Origin: Oceanospirillales bacterium | GTDB lineage: Bacteria > Pseudomonadota > Gammaproteobacteria > Pseudomonadales > Balneatricaceae | Direction: 5' to 3' | NCBI GenBank assembly: GCA_018223185.1 | Contig: JAAEYW010000007.1 | Location: forward strand, 62,001-126,000 | DNA: 64,000 nt | In this document: one piece after another, positions 61,605 to 64,000 of the stretch | How the letters are laid out: each line of letters starts with the position of its first letter | How positions within the stretch are numbered: the stretch's first letter is position 1 | Notes under the pieces: model-generated | The model's database searches: none | Told to the model about the DNA's origin: nothing | Seen by the model: the letters and a program-made list of their open reading frames with translations, nothing else | Program-made: the position numbers and the translations under genes

Positions 61605-62309
61605 ATGAGCATGATTCACTTTGTAGGTGGCGAAAAAGGTGGTGTAGGCAAGTCGGTATTGTCACGCCTGCTATCTCAATATTTCCTGGACAATTCTATG
61701 CCCTATATCGGTCTGGATGCAGACCAGTCACACCCGACTCTGAGTCGTTATTACCAGGATTACACCCGGCCCATCAACCTCGATCACTTTGAAAGCATCG
61801 ACCAGATCATGGAACTGGCATTAGAGGAGGATTGTAATATCCTGATTGACCTGCCGGCACAAAGTGAACGTTTCCTCGACCGCTGGATTGAGGAAAACGG
61901 CGTGATTGAAATGTGTGAAGAGATGGGTATTAAACTGGCATACTGGTATGCCGTCGACAGTGGTCCCGATTCAGTTAACCTGCTGGATAACTTTCTGAAT
62001 AAATACAACGATCAGTTTACGGTTCTTGTTGCTAAAAATCAGGGGAGGGGCACCGATTTTTCCACTATTGAAGCGCTGACCCAGCTACAGAATTCAGACC
62101 GGGAAAGTATGCCGGTATATCAGTTTTATATTCCAGCTCTGCACGCTCCAACCATGCAAAAGATTGAAAAAATCGGGCTGAGTTTCTGGGCTGCAGCACA
62201 TCTGAAAGACGGTGACGTTGAGCACCTCGGTATTATGGAAAGACAACGCAGTAAAGTCTGGGTTAATAAGGTTCATCAGACAGTGGGGATTCTGCTCAGC
62301 TACCTGTAA
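61605..62309 (+). CDS. Orphan ParA/MinD-like ATPase
   Basis: This 234-residue protein has a deviant Walker A GGEKGGVGKSVLSRLL near the start, YIGLDADQSHPTL (Walker A' like), and ILIDLPAQSERFL (Walker B). No ParB, plasmid partition site or chemotaxis cluster is beside it. A possible small relative of MinD/Mrp/ParA with unknown cargo. The ATG has AGGTAAAG upstream. Confidence 0.8.
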   Translation: MSMIHFVGGEKGGVGKSVLSRLLSQYFLDNSMPYIGLDADQSHPTLSRYYQDYTRPINLDHFESIDQIMELALEEDCNILIDLPAQSERFLDRWIEENGVIEMCEEMGIKLAYWYAVDSGPDSVNLLDNFLNKYNDQFTVLVAKNQGRGTDFSTIEALTQLQNSDRESMPVYQFYIPALHAPTMQKIEKIGLSFWAAAHLKDGDVEHLGIMERQRSKVWVNKVHQTVGILLSYL

Positions 62310-62440
62310 GTATCCGCCGGGTCAGGATAGATTCAACCCAGACCCGGCTTCGTTCGTCATCACGCTCCAACGTATTTTTCAGCCGCAAATATATAACCGA
62401 TCTGCTAAACTCGCGCCTATTCAAACATTAAGGCACGGTT

Positions 62441-63679
62441 ATGAGTTTCGCGTCATTTGGTTTACACCCCTCAGTGCTTCAAGCCGTCGAGGAAAAAGGC
62501 TACAGCCAGCCAACTCCGGTTCAACGGGAAGCGATACCGGCTATTTTAGCGCGCCGGGATGTAATGGCGGGTGCACAAACAGGCACCGGAAAAACAGCGG
62601 CGTTTGCTCTGCCGATTCTGCACCTGTTAACGGACTCAAACGCCCCTGCCCCATCGATAAATAAAACGATGGTCAGGGCCTTGGTACTGACCCCCACCCG
62701 GGAGCTTGCTCAGCAGGTGGGGGGCAGTTTTAAGGAATATGGCAGTCATTCAGCCCATCGCACGGTAGTCGCCTATGGTGGCGTTAGCATCAATAATCAA
62801 TTGACCGAGATCGAAAAGGGGGTCGACATTCTGGTGGCAACGCCGGGCCGGTTGATCGATATTCTGACCCGCGGCGCAATTGACCTGAGTCAGCTGGCGT
62901 TCTTTGTACTGGATGAAGCCGACCGCATGCTCGATATGGGTTTTGTTGATGATATCAGGCGGATCTTACGCTCGGTGCCGGATACCCGTCAGACCCTGCT
63001 GTTCTCTGCAACCTTTGATGATGCGGTATTTAAACTAAGTCAGAAACTGCTTACCGATCCCACCCGTATCCAGGTGGATCAGCGAAATGCAGCCGCGAGT
63101 AAGGTGGAGCAGATCGCCTACGAGGTTGATAAGCAGCGTAAACGAGAGATAACCTCATTCCTGATTGGTTCAAAAAACTGGCAGCAAGTGCTGGTCTTTA
63201 CCCGCACTAAACAGGCAGCAGATGATCTCGCCAGAGAGATGTGTAAGGATGGTTTAAAAACAGAATCGATCCACGGGGATAAATCACAGGGTGCCCGTGA
63301 ACGGGCGCTCGACGGGTTTAAAAACGGCTCAATTCGGGTACTTGTTGCCACCGATGTTGCATCACGGGGTCTGGATATTCAGCAGCTTAAATATGTCATC
63401 AACTATGAGCTGCCCTATAACGCCGAAGATTATATCCACCGCATCGGGCGCACAGGTCGCGCCGGAGAAACCGGCATTGCTATTACACTGTTGAGTGCTG
63501 ACGAAACCTGGTTACTTGATGAGATTCATAAGATTCTCGATACCCAACTGATGCAGCAATGGCTGCCCGGTTACGAACCTGATCTGAATCAGAACTTCTC
63601 CCAGCCCAAAAACAATGGTCGTGGCAGAAATAGCCGTGGCAGCCGGGGAAAACCATCGGGGCGCTCACGTCGGCGATAA
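62441..63679 (+). CDS. rhlE: DEAD-box RNA helicase RhlE
   Basis: This 412-residue protein has the full DEAD-box set: the Q motif (FASFGLHPSVLQAVEEKGYSQPTPVQREAIP), AQTGTGKT (Walker A), PTRELAQQ, VLDEADRMLDMGF (DEAD), LFSATF (SAT), and HRIGRTGRAG (motif VI). The basic Gly/Arg tail (GRGRNSRGSRGKPSGRSRRR) is typical of RhlE. It unwinds short RNA duplexes in ribosome assembly or RNA decay. It overlaps its ribosome-site region with the following glutaminase gene. Confidence 0.95.
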   Translation: MSFASFGLHPSVLQAVEEKGYSQPTPVQREAIPAILARRDVMAGAQTGTGKTAAFALPILHLLTDSNAPAPSINKTMVRALVLTPTRELAQQVGGSFKEYGSHSAHRTVVAYGGVSINNQLTEIEKGVDILVATPGRLIDILTRGAIDLSQLAFFVLDEADRMLDMGFVDDIRRILRSVPDTRQTLLFSATFDDAVFKLSQKLLTDPTRIQVDQRNAAASKVEQIAYEVDKQRKREITSFLIGSKNWQQVLVFTRTKQAADDLAREMCKDGLKTESIHGDKSQGARERALDGFKNGSIRVLVATDVASRGLDIQQLKYVINYELPYNAEDYIHRIGRTGRAGETGIAITLLSADETWLLDEIHKILDTQLMQQWLPGYEPDLNQNFSQPKNNGRGRNSRGSRGKPSGRSRRR

Positions 63680-63688
63680 GGAGACACT

Positions 63689-64000
63689 GTGCAAGAAATT
63701 TTAGATGAGATTGTCGCCACAATTGGCGCCAGTGATGACAGAGGCAAGGTTGCGGATTATATTCCGCAACTGGCCTGTGTCGATCCCAACCAGTTCGCGA
63801 TTACGGTGGCGCTGGCAGACGGACGGGTATTCAGTTCTGGTGACAGCGAACGGCTGTTCTCGATACAGAGTATCTCCAAAGTATTTACCCTGACGATTGC
63901 GCTGGGCAAACTCGGAGATGCGGTATGGTCGCGGGTAGGACGTGAGCCATCGGGCGATCCGTTTAACTCCATCGTCCAGTTGGAACATGAACAGGGGAAA
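63689..64000 (+). CDS. glsA: Glutaminase, 5' end only (partial)
   Basis: The GTG at 63689 follows AAGGAG that overlaps the rhlE stop. The 104 residues seen match glutaminase: [65 protein letters not shown], with SIQSISK containing the catalytic Ser and Lys of the beta-lactamase-like fold. It hydrolyses glutamine to glutamate and ammonia. The gene continues past the window. Confidence 0.93.
   Translation, partial: MQEILDEIVATIGASDDRGKVADYIPQLACVDPNQFAITVALADGRVFSSGDSERLFSIQSISKVFTLTIALGKLGDAVWSRVGREPSGDPFNSIVQLEHEQGK

Overview
The window looks like chromosomal DNA of a marine gammaproteobacterium, most like the Oceanospirillaceae (Neptuniibacter / Amphritea / Marinobacterium type). This rests on gene content and protein style only: GlrK-GlrR, TmcA, DinB, RaiA, RhlE, a SulP transporter, a Csr-type sRNA and a Tad pilus locus together. 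I saw no rRNA, tRNA, CRISPR array, transposase or prophage gene. Gene density is high, with short intergenic gaps and many clear rho-independent terminators.

Layout. 1-7.2 kb: the 3' end of a basic-tailed protein, a panE-like ketopantoate reductase, a HopJ-family protein, a strongly supported CsrB/RsmZ-type regulatory RNA, a TauE/SafE exporter, a SulP/STAS anion transporter, a nucleoside deaminase, and dinB behind a perfect LexA box. 7.3-12 kb: an OlsF-like two-domain acyltransferase, a VWA/DnaJ pair and a lipoprotein with an in-frame 15-nt repeat. 12-17 kb: an FAH-family enzyme, then EF-hand protein - glrK - lipoprotein - glrR. A GG-N10-GC sigma-54 promoter precedes this group, with a GTC-N10-GAC palindrome about 100 bp further upstream, and a (GATA)8 microsatellite lies just before glrR. 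17-30 kb: housekeeping and cell-envelope genes (YbaK, CigR-like, SYLF, O-antigen ligase-like, MOSC, TmcA, FGGY kinase, GDPD, a degenerate GGDEF protein, GST) and a protein with two winged helices and a PD-(D/E)XK-like nuclease domain.

30.3-44.6 kb is a complete Tad (Flp) pilus locus: a divergent AraC-type regulator with a degenerate receiver domain, a 59-residue Flp pilin too short for a 60-residue ORF cutoff, TadV, an extra AAA+ ATPase, RcpC, RcpA, a small lipoprotein, TadG-like, two TadE-like pseudopilins, TadZ, TadA, TadB, TadC and TadD. 44.7-48 kb: RaiA, an SH3 protein, an EAL/HDOD protein and a small protein.

48.2-52.3 kb is a compact operon: DUF1445 - pxpA - pxpB - pxpC - DUF4392. Its outer genes correspond to the two halves of the animal D-glutamate cyclase and its inner genes are the bacterial 5-oxoprolinase, so it reads as a D-glutamate / 5-oxoproline salvage pathway. 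A D-amino acid aminotransferase with strongly biased codons lies 3.3 kb downstream. Between them are a cysteine-desulfhydrase-like PLP enzyme, a divergent Lrp regulator and a LysR regulator. 56.5-64 kb: an NR kinase/PnuC pair, an ArsR-Old Yellow Enzyme operon with an operator exactly filling the promoter spacer, a PP-loop ATPase broken by an in-frame stop, a PAS-GGDEF cyclase, an orphan ParA-like ATPase, rhlE and the start of a glutaminase gene.

The main candidates for new biology are the Csr-type RNA, the self-contained sigma-54/GlrR circuit with a repeat tract before glrR, the split D-glutamate cyclase operon, the Tad locus with its extra AAA+ ATPase and atypical regulator, and the two-winged-helix nuclease. 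All functions are read from the sequence and from family knowledge; no database search was run.
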